From Clostridiales bacterium UBA1777 (GTDB lineage Bacteria; Bacillota; Clostridia; Oscillospirales; Oscillospiraceae), in NCBI GenBank assembly GCA_002315275.1, contig DCGN01000039.1, forward strand, positions 1 to 18,200: a stretch of DNA of 18,200 nt. The letters are read 5' to 3'. Position numbers and translations under genes: made by a program. How positions within the stretch are numbered: position 1 is the first letter of the stretch; every line of letters starts with the position of its first letter. A model generated the notes under the pieces. That model ran no database searches. It saw only the letters and a list, made by a program, of their open reading frames with translations, and was not told the origin of the DNA. Below are positions 6,675 to 14,225 of this stretch, piece after piece.

Positions 6675-6968
6675 TTATTTCTCGGGCTCTTCCTCCTCGT
6701 CATCAAACAGGAGGACCATGAAGTGCTCATAGATATCATTCAGCTCATCGTCATCATCGACGGACTCGAACAGCTCGTCGCCGTTGTCATCGATAACAGA
6801 GCGGAGAATGATCATGCCGTAATCGGGGTCATTTTCGTCCATATTTGCGGGGAGAAATGCAACGTAGGTCTCGCCCTTATAGTCCATCGAATCGAGGACC
6901 TCAAGCTCGAAATCCTGACCGTCATCGTCAGTTATCGTGATAAAATCGCTTCCGAAATCTTCGCTCAT
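6675..6968 (-). CDS. DUF1292 (YrzB-like) acidic protein
   Basis: This 97-residue, strongly acidic protein has 'FITITDDDGQDFELEVLDSMDYKGETYVAFLP' at the start and an Asp/Glu-rich tail ending 'DDEEEEPEK', the pattern of DUF1292/YrzB. The family is widespread in Firmicutes and usually sits by alaS and ruvX (yqgF); those neighbours are not seen here. Its biochemical function is unknown. The start at ATG 6968 is preferred because GGAGGG lies about 11 bases upstream and the family motif then begins near residue 8; the open frame extends 16 codons further upstream through the promoter. A 6-bp hairpin (6637-6652) follows the stop, then the structured RNA and its terminator. Confidence 0.85.
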   Translation of the reverse strand: MSEDFGSDFITITDDDGQDFELEVLDSMDYKGETYVAFLPANMDENDPDYGMIILRSVIDDNGDELFESVDDDDELNDIYEHFMVLLFDDEEEEPEK

Positions 6969-7004
6969 ATATTTGTCCCTCCAGAATTTTCTTGGTTCAT
7001 GTAT

Positions 7005-7033
7005 ATTGTACAACAAAGAAGGTTACAAATCAA
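7005..7033 (-). promoter_or_regulatory. Promoter of the DUF1292 gene
   Basis: Read leftward, TTGATT (7028-7033) and TACAAT (7005-7010) are 17 bp apart. They sit between the stop of the upstream gene (7045) and the DUF1292 ribosome binding site, so this gene can be transcribed separately from its upstream neighbour. Confidence 0.6.
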
Positions 7034-7044
7034 TAGTGTTATTC

Positions 7045-7383
7045 TTACGAACCGAGGTCCTCGAGAAGCTGAAGAAGCGCCTTTTCATCGCGCACGGGGA
7101 TGCCGCGGCCGAGCATTGCCCTGTCCCCCTCTCTGAGGGCGGAGAGCTCTATATCCGTTGCTCTGAGCATTTTCCGCCTGCCCTTATCCGCGAACACCGC
7201 AATGCACCCTCCGCTCCCGCCGAGATAGCACTCGGCGTCCTTCCCGTCGCTGAGGAGCTGCGCGTACACCCCCTCGGGCAGCGATGCAGACCGGTTCTCC
7301 AGCGTTTTATATGCGCCTCGCGCAAAGCCTGCCGCGGCGGAAAGCATGATGATGAGGACTGTGAGCCTTATTAGCTTTTTCAT
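7045..7383 (-). CDS. Exported or membrane-anchored protein with BofC C-terminal-like domain
   Basis: This 112-residue protein starts with a hydrophobic segment (about 4-22, 'LIRLTVLIIMLSAAAGFA') that is a signal peptide or single anchor. The rest ('CIAVFADKG...LRATDIELSALREGDRAMLGRGIPV.DEKALLQLLEDLGS', about 60-112) follows the pattern of BofC C-terminal domains: a short AVF strand, then a T/V-D-I-x-x-S-x-L-x-x-x-D motif, then G-I-x-V and a leucine-rich end. BofC in Bacillus tunes intercompartmental signalling in sporulation, but many Clostridia carry stand-alone proteins with this domain and unknown roles, so no sporulation function is asserted. GGAG precedes the ATG. The promoter region is shared with the divergent penicillin-binding protein; a TATAAT lies at 7405-7410 with no good -35. 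Confidence 0.6.
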   Translation of the reverse strand: MKKLIRLTVLIIMLSAAAGFARGAYKTLENRSASLPEGVYAQLLSDGKDAECYLGGSGGCIAVFADKGRRKMLRATDIELSALREGDRAMLGRGIPVRDEKALLQLLEDLGS

Positions 7384-7497
7384 ATATACATCTCCGAGTA
7401 ATAGATTATATATATTCTTTCCCCTGTCGGCGCGATAATATGCCGCCTGAACCGCAAAAAATTTGCAAAAGGTCTGTACCTATTTATTGTTTTATGT

Positions 7498-7521
7498 TAT
7501 AATAACAAACTGTTATATAAT
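7498..7521 (+). promoter_or_regulatory. AT-rich promoter region before the penicillin-binding protein
   Basis: Two perfect TATAAT hexamers (7498-7503 and 7516-7521) are embedded in a GTTAT/ATAAC-rich stretch upstream of the gene. No good -35 box sits at standard distance from either, so which one is used is unresolved. Confidence 0.35.
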
Positions 7522-7582
7522 GACTTGATTGTTGCCTGCCGCAACATTTCAGATGACCTTCATGGAGGTGTCGCTTAAATAT

Positions 7583-9739
7583 ATGAATAAGGCCGATAAA
7601 AACGACGTCGGCAGGGTCGCCGCTAAGATAGCGGTCAAGACCGCCAGCCTGACCGTAGATACGGCGTCAGTTGCCGTGAGCACGATATTGAAGACGATAT
7701 GCACGGTGCTGCTCGTTTTTGTGATAACGGGGCTTCTGTTCGTGACTATCTTTGCCTACTACGTCAAGACCTGCCTCTCCCCCAACGTGGACATCACGCT
7801 TGAGGACTACAAGCTCAACGAGTCAAGCACGATATGGGTGCAGAACAACGCGGGACAGTGGGATAAGCTCGACACGCTCTCCGGCAAGGAGAATAGGATC
7901 TGGGTCGACTACGACGAGATCCCCTGGTACATGGAGAAGGCGCTCGTTGCCATCGAGGACAAGCGCTTCTATGACCACAAGGGCGTTGACTGGTACCGTA
8001 CCTCCGGCGCATTTATCAAGATGTTCGCCACGATGCAGAACTCCTTCGGCGGGTCGACTATCACTCAGCAGCTGATCAAAAACGTCACCGGGCAGGACGA
8101 TATAACCGTTCAGCGTAAGCTCGCGGAGATATTCGGCGCGCTCGAGCTCGAAAAGAAGTACGACAAGAAGGAGATCATCGAGTGGTATCTCAACGCCGTC
8201 TACTTCGGCGAGGGCTGCTGGGGCGTACAGACTGCCGCGCAAACCTACTTCGGCAAGAACGTCTCCGACCTCACGCTGGCCGAATGCGCCGCGATTGTCG
8301 GCATAACAAACCAGCCCACCGCGTTTGACCCGTTCTACAGCGAAAGCGCAAACAAGGAGCGTCAGGAGACGATTCTGCGCGAGATGTACGATCAGGGCTA
8401 TATCGACTACGGCACCTATATAGACGCCGTGAACGAGCAGCTCGTCTTCGCGCACAGCGCCGACGAGGGCTACGTTGAAAAGATCCTCTCCTACTACGAG
8501 GAGACGGTCATCTCCGACGTGCGTCAGGATCTCATGGCTCAGAAGAACATCAGCTACGAGGCCGCGACCCACCTTATCTACAACAGCGGCTATCAGATAT
8601 ACTGCTGCCTCGACACCGATATTCAGGCGAAGGTCGACTCCGTATATACGGATATAACGCAGATCCCCGCAACGTGGAACTCCTCCCAGCAGCTTCAGAG
8701 CGCCATCGTCATCATGGACCCGTATGACGGCACCATAAAGGCCATATGCGGCGGTGTCGGCGAGAAGACGCGCAACTGGGGCTTCGACAGAGCAACGCTC
8801 GCAAAGCGCTCCGCAGGCTCGGCTATCAAGCCGCTCGCCTCCTACGGCCCCGCGGTCGACCTCGGCTATCTCACCCCTGCCACGCTCGTCAATGACGGAG
8901 AGGATATTTATCTGTCCGGCACGAGCTGGTATCCCAGCAACGACAGCGGCGGCCACATGGGCATCATCACGATCTATGAGGCCCTGCAGTACTCGCTGAA
9001 CACCGTTGCCGCGCAGATAGTGGACAAGATCGGCGTGAACACCTCTTACGATTATCTGACGAATCACCTCGGCTTTACGAGCCTCGTCGCGGCTGACTGC
9101 GACTACGCTCCCATGGCGCTCGGCCAGTTCACGAACGGCATCACCGTGCGCGAGATGTGTCAGGCATACTGCTCGTTCGTCAACAGCGGAACATTCACCT
9201 ACTCGCGCTCCTACTACTATGTCACCGATTCCGACGGCAACGTCATCCTGAACAACGAGCCGAAGACCATTCAGGCCTTCAAGGAAAACACAGCCTACGT
9301 CATGACCTACATGATGCAGAACGCCGTCGAAAGCGGCACAGGCTACGAGGCCGCTCTCTGGGGCAAAATGCCCGTTGCCGGCAAGACGGGCACTACCACC
9401 GACAGCAAGGACAGATACTTCGTCGGCTGCACACCCTACTACGTCGCCGCGATCTGGTGCGGGTACGATACGCCCGAGGTCATCAGAATGTCCTACGTCA
9501 ACAACCCGGCCGCCTCTCTTTATAAGAAGGTCATGGGCCCCGTCCACGAGGGGCTTGAATACAAGAACTTCACATGGCCGTACTTAGGCGGAGACACGGG
9601 TCTGTTCGGCGACCTGCAGGCCGAACTGGACAGACAGGAAGAGGAAGAGAAGCTCGCCGAGGAGGAGGCAGCCGCGGCAGAGGCAGCGGCGGCTGAGGCA
9701 GCAGCGGCTGAGGCAGCAGCGGCTGAAAACGCGGGTTAA
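7583..9739 (+). CDS. Class A penicillin-binding protein (bifunctional transglycosylase/transpeptidase)
   Basis: The protein polymerises lipid II and crosslinks peptidoglycan outside the membrane. Counting from ATG 7583 (718 residues), a membrane anchor spans about 38-60. The GT51 transglycosylase has catalytic Glu125 in 'EDKRFYDHKGVDW', 'GGSTITQQLIKN' (about 156-167) and 'EWYLNAVYFGEGCWGVQTAA' (about 200-219). The transpeptidase has nucleophile Ser413 in 'SAIK', then 'SLN' (471-473) and 'KTGT' (601-604). All motifs are intact. The C-terminus is a charged, Ala-rich tail with repeated EAAAA (about 693-715), a flexible or helical extension. The 7583 ATG is chosen because GGAGGTG lies 12 bases upstream (7564-7570). 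The frame is open back to a TTG at 7529, but no better site precedes it. It stands alone under its own promoter region. Confidence 0.95.
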   Translation: MNKADKNDVGRVAAKIAVKTASLTVDTASVAVSTILKTICTVLLVFVITGLLFVTIFAYYVKTCLSPNVDITLEDYKLNESSTIWVQNNAGQWDKLDTLSGKENRIWVDYDEIPWYMEKALVAIEDKRFYDHKGVDWYRTSGAFIKMFATMQNSFGGSTITQQLIKNVTGQDDITVQRKLAEIFGALELEKKYDKKEIIEWYLNAVYFGEGCWGVQTAAQTYFGKNVSDLTLAECAAIVGITNQPTAFDPFYSESANKERQETILREMYDQGYIDYGTYIDAVNEQLVFAHSADEGYVEKILSYYEETVISDVRQDLMAQKNISYEAATHLIYNSGYQIYCCLDTDIQAKVDSVYTDITQIPATWNSSQQLQSAIVIMDPYDGTIKAICGGVGEKTRNWGFDRATLAKRSAGSAIKPLASYGPAVDLGYLTPATLVNDGEDIYLSGTSWYPSNDSGGHMGIITIYEALQYSLNTVAAQIVDKIGVNTSYDYLTNHLGFTSLVAADCDYAPMALGQFTNGITVREMCQAYCSFVNSGTFTYSRSYYYVTDSDGNVILNNEPKTIQAFKENTAYVMTYMMQNAVESGTGYEAALWGKMPVAGKTGTTTDSKDRYFVGCTPYYVAAIWCGYDTPEVIRMSYVNNPAASLYKKVMGPVHEGLEYKNFTWPYLGGDTGLFGDLQAELDRQEEEEKLAEEEAAAAEAAAAEAAAAEAAAAENAG
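9660..9733 (+). repeat. Short tandem repeat encoding EAAAA units
   Basis: Near-identical 15-bp units (GGCTGAGGCAGCAGC-like) repeat at the 3' end of the penicillin-binding protein gene and encode successive EAAAA pentads. The last two full units are identical, which suggests recent slippage and likely length variation between strains. Confidence 0.75.
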
Positions 9740-9849
9740 AAACACACCCGAACGGCGATTTTCCGCGGACTTTATCGCATCATCCCCCACTTGAGCGCAA
9801 AAAAAGCCCCGAAGCATAAAATAATTAAATGGTTACCATAATTTTTATA

Positions 9850-9878
9850 TTGACATTTTAAGCTCATCATGTTACAAT
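9850..9878 (+). promoter_or_regulatory. Strong sigma-A-type promoter for the small-protein/NlpC-P60 operon
   Basis: A perfect TTGACA (9850-9855) and TACAAT (9873-9878) are separated by exactly 17 bp, with AT-rich flanks. The predicted start is near 9885. No convincing terminator separates it from the upstream penicillin-binding protein gene. Confidence 0.8.
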
Positions 9879-9906
9879 TTGATTACACTATTGGAGGTGC
9901 ATTTCT

Positions 9907-10188
9907 TTGGCAAATTCTTTGGAGTACAGGGGTCATCCCCTGCAGAGAAAGGATAACATAATTTATTACGGCAGCTTTGCCGATCCTTTCATTATCATGA
10001 TGCAGATCACCGACACTAAAATGATAGGCGATCTCAGCGTTGCGACCAAGGTTTCCGTTCAGCTTCAGAACACGGATTCCTCCATCCGCTTCCGCGACAG
10101 AATAGTTAAGAAAACGGAAAAGGAGAGCCTTTACTCCGCTATGGACGTAGCAGTTGTCTGGCTTGATCGCGCGCTCACCTCCAGATAA
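9907..10188 (+). CDS. Small conserved protein of unknown function, TTG start
   Basis: This 93-residue protein has no signal peptide or membrane segment. It reads as a compact alpha/beta fold: a beta-rich front ('NIIYYGSFADPFIIMMQI'), a middle 'DLSVATKVSVQLQNTDSSIRFRDRIVKKTEK' and an amphipathic helix ending 'YSAMDVAVVWLDRAL'. I recall similar unnamed proteins in many Clostridia but know no function. The only sensible start is TTG at 9907, with GGAGGT eight bases upstream; no ATG lies near the front of the frame. It is the first gene after a strong promoter and ends 22 bp before the NlpC/P60 gene, so the two are very probably cotranscribed. Confidence 0.75.
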   Translation: MANSLEYRGHPLQRKDNIIYYGSFADPFIIMMQITDTKMIGDLSVATKVSVQLQNTDSSIRFRDRIVKKTEKESLYSAMDVAVVWLDRALTSR

Positions 10189-10210
10189 ACCAGAAAAGGA
10201 ACTTTTTATT

Positions 10211-11581
10211 ATGCGCAGGAAAATCTTACGGACCGTGCTGATCACCGCAGCGATGAGCGTTCTGCTCGTTGTCTCCGCCTATGCGGACAGCGGCGTTGTC
10301 ACGGCAAGCGATGTTAACCTACGCTCCGGTCCGGGCATGAACTACGATGTTATCGACTGTCTCGCCTACGGCACCGAGGTCACGGTCAACGACATGTCAA
10401 ACGGCGATTGGTACAGCATCACTGCCAACGGAGCGACGGGCTTTATGTCCTCCAGATACGTCAGCGTGACATCCTCTGCCCCCGCGCAGAGCGCTTCCTC
10501 CTCTGCCGAGGCCACGATAAACGCCATGTACGTTCGCTTCCGCTCCGGCCCCGGTACCGATTCCGCTATCCTCGGCGAATACAACACCGGCACCCCCGTA
10601 ACGGTTACTGGTACGTCCGGCGATTGGACAGCCGTTGTGATAGACGGTCAGGCCGGTTATGTGTACTCTCCCTATATAACGCTCGGCACCTCTCAGGCTG
10701 CCGCCGCGCCCACTCCCACCGTTGCTCCCACCTCCGCCCCCACGGCTATCGAGGTGACCGCCACGGCTGAGACCACCGGCACGATATGCGGAGACTACGT
10801 CCGCTTCCGCTCCGGCCCGAGCACGGGAAATGACATACTCGGCACGTACAACCGCGGCAAGGCCGTCACTATAACCGGTACCTCCGGCGATTGGACACAG
10901 TGCATCATTGACGGACAGTCCGGCTACGTTTACAGCCGGTACGTCACAGCCGATGTGCAGGAGGAGGCCGCTCCCTCCCCCGCCCCCGCTGCCGAGTCCA
11001 CCGTCGGCTACATAAAGGGCAATAACGTCCGCTTCCGCTCCGGTCCGAGCACCGGCTACAGCATCCTCGGCGAGTACAGCTACGGCAAGGCACTCACGAT
11101 CACCGGCTGCACCGGCGACTGGACGGCCGTTGTTATCGACGGCACTGCAGGCTACGTTTGCTCCTCCTACGTCGCAAAGGGCGAGATAACCGTTCCTCAG
11201 AGCAACAATACCGACCTCGGCACGCAGATAGCAAGCTTCGCGCTGCAGTACGTCGGCTATAACTACTGCTGGGGCGGCAAGTCCCCCGACACCGGGTTCG
11301 ACTGCTCCGGCCTCGTATACTACACCTACGCAAACTTCGGCTACTCTCTCTACAGAGTGGCGGACGATATGGCTAACTACAACGGCGAGCTTGTCACCGG
11401 CGAGCTTCAGCCCGGCGACATACTCTGCTTCTACTCCGGCGAGAACTACGTCGGCCACGTCGGTATCTATATCGGAAACGGCCAGTTCGTGCACGCTTCC
11501 TCCTCCTCTACCGGCGTCATCATCACCGACCTTGCCGGCAACTACACCGACCGCGGCTACATCGCAAAGCGCATCGTGTGA
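10211..11581 (+). CDS. Secreted cell-wall hydrolase: four SH3 domains plus NlpC/P60
   Basis: This 456-residue protein starts with a signal peptide (about 1-26, cleavage probably after 'SAYA'). Four bacterial SH3 repeats follow at about 30-86, 102-158, 189-247 and 265-323, each with the 'VN/VRFRSGP...GDW..V.IDG..GYV.S.Y' pattern, joined by Ala/Pro/Thr-rich linkers. A C-terminal NlpC/P60 domain (about 335-456) has the catalytic set Cys365 ('GFDCSGLV'), His416 ('GHVGIYIG') and His428 ('FVHASS'). Family members cut gamma-D-Glu-diaminopimelate bonds in the peptidoglycan stem, while SH3 domains bind wall. It acts outside the cell. The ATG at 10211 is chosen over upstream in-frame codons because the signal peptide then begins 'MRRKILRTV' and AAAGGA lies upstream. 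Exact substrate is unknown. Confidence 0.93.
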   Translation: MRRKILRTVLITAAMSVLLVVSAYADSGVVTASDVNLRSGPGMNYDVIDCLAYGTEVTVNDMSNGDWYSITANGATGFMSSRYVSVTSSAPAQSASSSAEATINAMYVRFRSGPGTDSAILGEYNTGTPVTVTGTSGDWTAVVIDGQAGYVYSPYITLGTSQAAAAPTPTVAPTSAPTAIEVTATAETTGTICGDYVRFRSGPSTGNDILGTYNRGKAVTITGTSGDWTQCIIDGQSGYVYSRYVTADVQEEAAPSPAPAAESTVGYIKGNNVRFRSGPSTGYSILGEYSYGKALTITGCTGDWTAVVIDGTAGYVCSSYVAKGEITVPQSNNTDLGTQIASFALQYVGYNYCWGGKSPDTGFDCSGLVYYTYANFGYSLYRVADDMANYNGELVTGELQPGDILCFYSGENYVGHVGIYIGNGQFVHASSSSTGVIITDLAGNYTDRGYIAKRIV

Positions 11582-11600
11582 CGCTTAACAGAATATGCTT

Positions 11601-11636
11601 GACCCTCCTGCTCAAAAGGCAGGAGGGTCTTATTTT
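11601..11636 (+). terminator. Intrinsic terminator after the NlpC/P60 gene
   Basis: A perfect 11-bp stem (11601-11611 with 11619-11629) has a seven-base loop and is followed by TTATTTT. It abuts the opposing terminator of the leftward operon. Confidence 0.92.
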
Positions 11637-11672
11637 AAAAAAAGGCCGTGCCTCCGGGATGGGAGACACGGC
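11637..11672 (-). terminator. Intrinsic terminator of the transporter/M20 operon
   Basis: Read leftward, an 11-bp stem (11672-11662 with 11655-11645, one U-G pair) has a six-base loop and runs into seven or more Us (+ strand A-run 11637-11643). It lies 16 bp beyond the stop of the last hydrolase. Confidence 0.9.
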
Positions 11673-11687
11673 TTTGCATTGTCTTGA

Positions 11688-12887
11688 TTATTTATTGAGG
11701 AACTCGACGGCCATTCTCGCCATCGCGGGAGCGGACTTTTTGATTATGTCCGTCTTCATGCAGCACTTGGAGCTGTGGAGCGGATAAACGCTGTCTGTAT
11801 ACGGCTCGGCGTTGACCCACATGAACGCGCTCGGCACGTTTGAGGTGATGGAATACTGGCTGAAGTCCTCTGAGCCGGATTCGGGATGGTCAAGCATCTC
11901 GGTTGCGCCCTCGCCGAGCTCGGCGGTGATGGCATCGCATGCAAGGTCTACGAGGTCGGCATCATTATCCACGCAGGCGTAGCCGCGAAGCGCTTTGACA
12001 TCTATCTTGCAGCCGGAAACGGACTCAACGCCCTTTGCGATATCAAACGTATGCTCCTTGATGACCTCGGCGGACTCATTGTCAAGATAGCGGAAAACGC
12101 CGCCGCAGGTGGCCTCGCCGGGGATGATGTTTATCGCCGTGCCGCCGGAAATCGTGCCGATGGTGAGAACGGCAGTCTTGAGAGGGTCGATATTTCTGGC
12201 GACGACCTGCTGCAGCAGAACTATCAGCTGGCTGATCGCGAGGATGGCATCGTTGCCGGTGTGAGGCTGAGAGCCGTGACCCGTCTTGCCGTGAACGTCG
12301 AATCTGTACACGTCAAAGCCGGAGCTCACTATCCCCTTCTTAAGGCCGAGGACGCCGGGATTATCAAGGCTCGGGCGAACGTGCATGCCGATGATTGCAT
12401 CGACGTGCGGGTTCTCCATGACGCCCTCATCGCACATATACCATGCGCCGCCGCGGGGATCGTTCGCGTTGGCGGCCTCCTCAGCGGGCTGGAAGATGAG
12501 CTTGACGGTGCCGCAGAAGCTGTCCTTATTCTCGCAGAGGAGCTTTGCTGCGGAGAGAAGGTTGACCATATGGATATCGTGGCCGCAGGCGTGCATCACG
12601 CCGACGTTCTCGGAGGCAAAGTCAAGCCCCGTCTCCTCGGTCACGGGGAGAGCGTCAATATCGGCGCGGATGGCAATGCACTTGCCGGGTCCCTTGCCGC
12701 CTCTGATGAGAGCGACTACACCGGTCTTTGCGACGGTTTTGATCTCTTCTATGCCGAAGCTTTTAAGCTTTTCGATAATGACGGCGTTGGTGCGCGTCTC
12801 CTTCCAGGAGAGCTCGGGGTGCTTATGCAGGTCCTCGCGAAGCTCCGCCATCTCCGGGTAAATGCTGTCCATTAACTGCTGAAACAT
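11688..12887 (-). CDS. M20D-family metallo-amidohydrolase, copy 1 (distal)
   Basis: This 399-residue cytosolic enzyme belongs to the M20D group (N-acyl-amino-acid, hippurate and auxin-conjugate hydrolases), which free an amino acid by cutting an amide with two bound metal ions. Visible ligands are Cys101 and His103 in 'MHACGHD', Glu136/Glu137 in 'QPAEEAA', His169 in 'GMHVRP' and His371 in 'PLHSSK'. Compared with its two neighbours it has about eight extra residues after the EE pair ('NANDPRGG'), next to the active site, and a distinct C-terminus ('HSSKCCMK'). AGGAGA precedes ATG 12887. It is the last gene of the operon. The exact substrate cannot be assigned; M20D members also include diaminopimelate deacetylases and amidohydrolases with wide specificity. 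Confidence 0.9.
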   Translation of the reverse strand: MFQQLMDSIYPEMAELREDLHKHPELSWKETRTNAVIIEKLKSFGIEEIKTVAKTGVVALIRGGKGPGKCIAIRADIDALPVTEETGLDFASENVGVMHACGHDIHMVNLLSAAKLLCENKDSFCGTVKLIFQPAEEAANANDPRGGAWYMCDEGVMENPHVDAIIGMHVRPSLDNPGVLGLKKGIVSSGFDVYRFDVHGKTGHGSQPHTGNDAILAISQLIVLLQQVVARNIDPLKTAVLTIGTISGGTAINIIPGEATCGGVFRYLDNESAEVIKEHTFDIAKGVESVSGCKIDVKALRGYACVDNDADLVDLACDAITAELGEGATEMLDHPESGSEDFSQYSITSNVPSAFMWVNAEPYTDSVYPLHSSKCCMKTDIIKKSAPAMARMAVEFLNK

Positions 12888-12925
12888 ATTACATATCTCC
12901 TTTAAAGGCTGAATACGGCCGAATA

Positions 12926-14095
12926 TTACTTGTTGAGAAAATCGTATGCGAACTGAGCCGTGAGAGCCGAGCCTCGCTTGAGGGAATCCTCATCGGCGGT
13001 GAAGCGCTCGTTGTGGTTCGTATAGACGATGCCCTTGTCCGCGTTCTTCGCGCCGACGAAGCCGAAGAAGCCGGGCACGTCCTCGCAGAGGATAGAGAAG
13101 TCCTCGGAGCCCATGAGCGGCGCCATCTCTCTGATGCCCTCCTCGCCGTAGAGCTTGACGGCCGCGTTTCTCGCAATCTCGTTGAGCTCTGCATTGTCGT
13201 TTATAACGGCGGGAACTCTCGGGTCAAACTCAAGCTCCGCCTCGCAGCCGTAGGCCATGGCGGTGCCGGAAACGATGCCCTCGAGGATGCTCTTCATGTT
13301 CCTGCGCAGGTCACGCGAGAAGGTGCGTATCGTGCCGACGAGCTCAACGTCTGCGCAGATGATGTTGTAGATATTGCCGCCGTGGAACTTGCCTATCGAG
13401 AGGACAAACGGGTTGAGAGGGTCATTCACGCGGGAGGAGAAGGTCTGCAGAGCCATGACTATCGCGGAGGCTGCAACGATGGCATCGTGTCCGAGGTGCG
13501 GGGACGAGCCGTGCGTCTGATGACCCTTGACCTTTACGGTGAAGTTGTCGCAGGAGGCCATGCGCTTGCCCGCATCCACGCAGAGATATGGAGCCTCGAG
13601 CGTGCCCCAGATGTGCAGGCCGAAGACAGCGTCAACTCCCTTGAGGCAGCCGTGCTCCACATAGTAGCGCGAGCCGCCCGCGTATTCCTCGCCGGACTGG
13701 AGAATGAGCTTTACCGTGCCGCAAAGCTCGCCCTTAAGCTCGGATAGTATCTTCGCCGCGCCAAGGAGCATAGCAATATGCGTATCGTGGCCGCAGGCGT
13801 GCATCACACCGTCATTCTTCGAGGCAAAGTCAAGCCCCGTCTGCTCCTTAACGGGCAGAGCATCGATATCGGCGCGGAGCATAACGGTCTTTCCGGGCTT
13901 GCCGGTGTCAAGCGTGGCGATGAGGCCGGGATAATCCTCAAACGTCTCAACGGTGTAGCCGAGGGCTTCAACGTCCTTGACGAGGGACTTGGTGGTCTCC
14001 CATTCCTTGAAGCTCAGCTCGGGGCAGGAGTGATAGAATCTTCTGCGCTCGATTATATAGGGCTCGAATTCATCGGCCATTTTTCTTATATCCAT
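12926..14095 (-). CDS. M20D-family metallo-amidohydrolase, copy 2 (middle)
   Basis: This 389-residue paralogue has the metal ligands at the same residue numbers as copy 3: Cys101, His103, Glu136, Glu137 and His161, with a C-terminal His in 'YTNHNERF'. The glutamate motif is 'QSGEE' rather than the usual 'QPAEE', and the residues after His161 ('IWGTLEAPY') differ from the third copy's, so specificity may have shifted. ATG 14095 is chosen because AGAGGT lies upstream and the start 'MDIRKMADEF' then matches the 'MDIKKTAQKY' start of copy 3. The frame is open for 25 codons upstream, but that stretch falls in the hairpin-rich gap. The general role is as for copy 1. Confidence 0.9.
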   Translation of the reverse strand: MDIRKMADEFEPYIIERRRFYHSCPELSFKEWETTKSLVKDVEALGYTVETFEDYPGLIATLDTGKPGKTVMLRADIDALPVKEQTGLDFASKNDGVMHACGHDTHIAMLLGAAKILSELKGELCGTVKLILQSGEEYAGGSRYYVEHGCLKGVDAVFGLHIWGTLEAPYLCVDAGKRMASCDNFTVKVKGHQTHGSSPHLGHDAIVAASAIVMALQTFSSRVNDPLNPFVLSIGKFHGGNIYNIICADVELVGTIRTFSRDLRRNMKSILEGIVSGTAMAYGCEAELEFDPRVPAVINDNAELNEIARNAAVKLYGEEGIREMAPLMGSEDFSILCEDVPGFFGFVGAKNADKGIVYTNHNERFTADEDSLKRGSALTAQFAYDFLNK

Positions 14096-14124
14096 AATTA
14101 TACCTCTTTTCTTTATTGCTGCGG

Positions 14125-14211
14125 GCTCGGGCAGCGCTCCCCCTGCGGAGGGCGATGCCCCAACCTGCACCCGCAGTAAGACGGCATCTGCGCGAGATGG
14201 CGGATGCCGTC
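14125..14211 (-). repeat. Two tandem hairpins in the gap between hydrolase copies 3 and 2
   Basis: GACGGCATC (14180-14188) and GATGCCGTC (14203-14211) form a 9-bp stem that extends inward with CGC/GCG. A second, imperfect stem pairs GCGCTCCCC-like and GGAGGGCG-like arms around 14133-14152. No U-run follows either in the leftward direction, so they look like intercistronic RNA-stability or REP-type elements rather than terminators. Confidence 0.5.
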
Positions 14212-14225
14212 CTACGAGTGAATGC

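Noticed and set aside
6470..6739. 89-codon leftward open frame over the structured RNA and the end of the DUF1292 gene
   Set aside because: It overlaps a well-supported gene out of frame and runs through paired RNA segments; it has no recognisable domain or start signal.
7823..9547. 574-codon leftward open frame opposite the penicillin-binding protein
   Set aside because: Same cause: codon bias on the coding strand leaves the antisense frame open. It shows no domain or ribosome binding site.
9740..9849. Possible terminator after the penicillin-binding protein
   Set aside because: I found only short, poorly paired arms and an A-run (9799-9805) in the wrong orientation for this gene, so no terminator is called.
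11886..12875. 329-codon rightward open frame opposite hydrolase copy 1, with similar ones opposite copies 2 and 3
   Set aside because: The leftward products have complete M20D motifs; the antisense frames show only reverse-translated bias.
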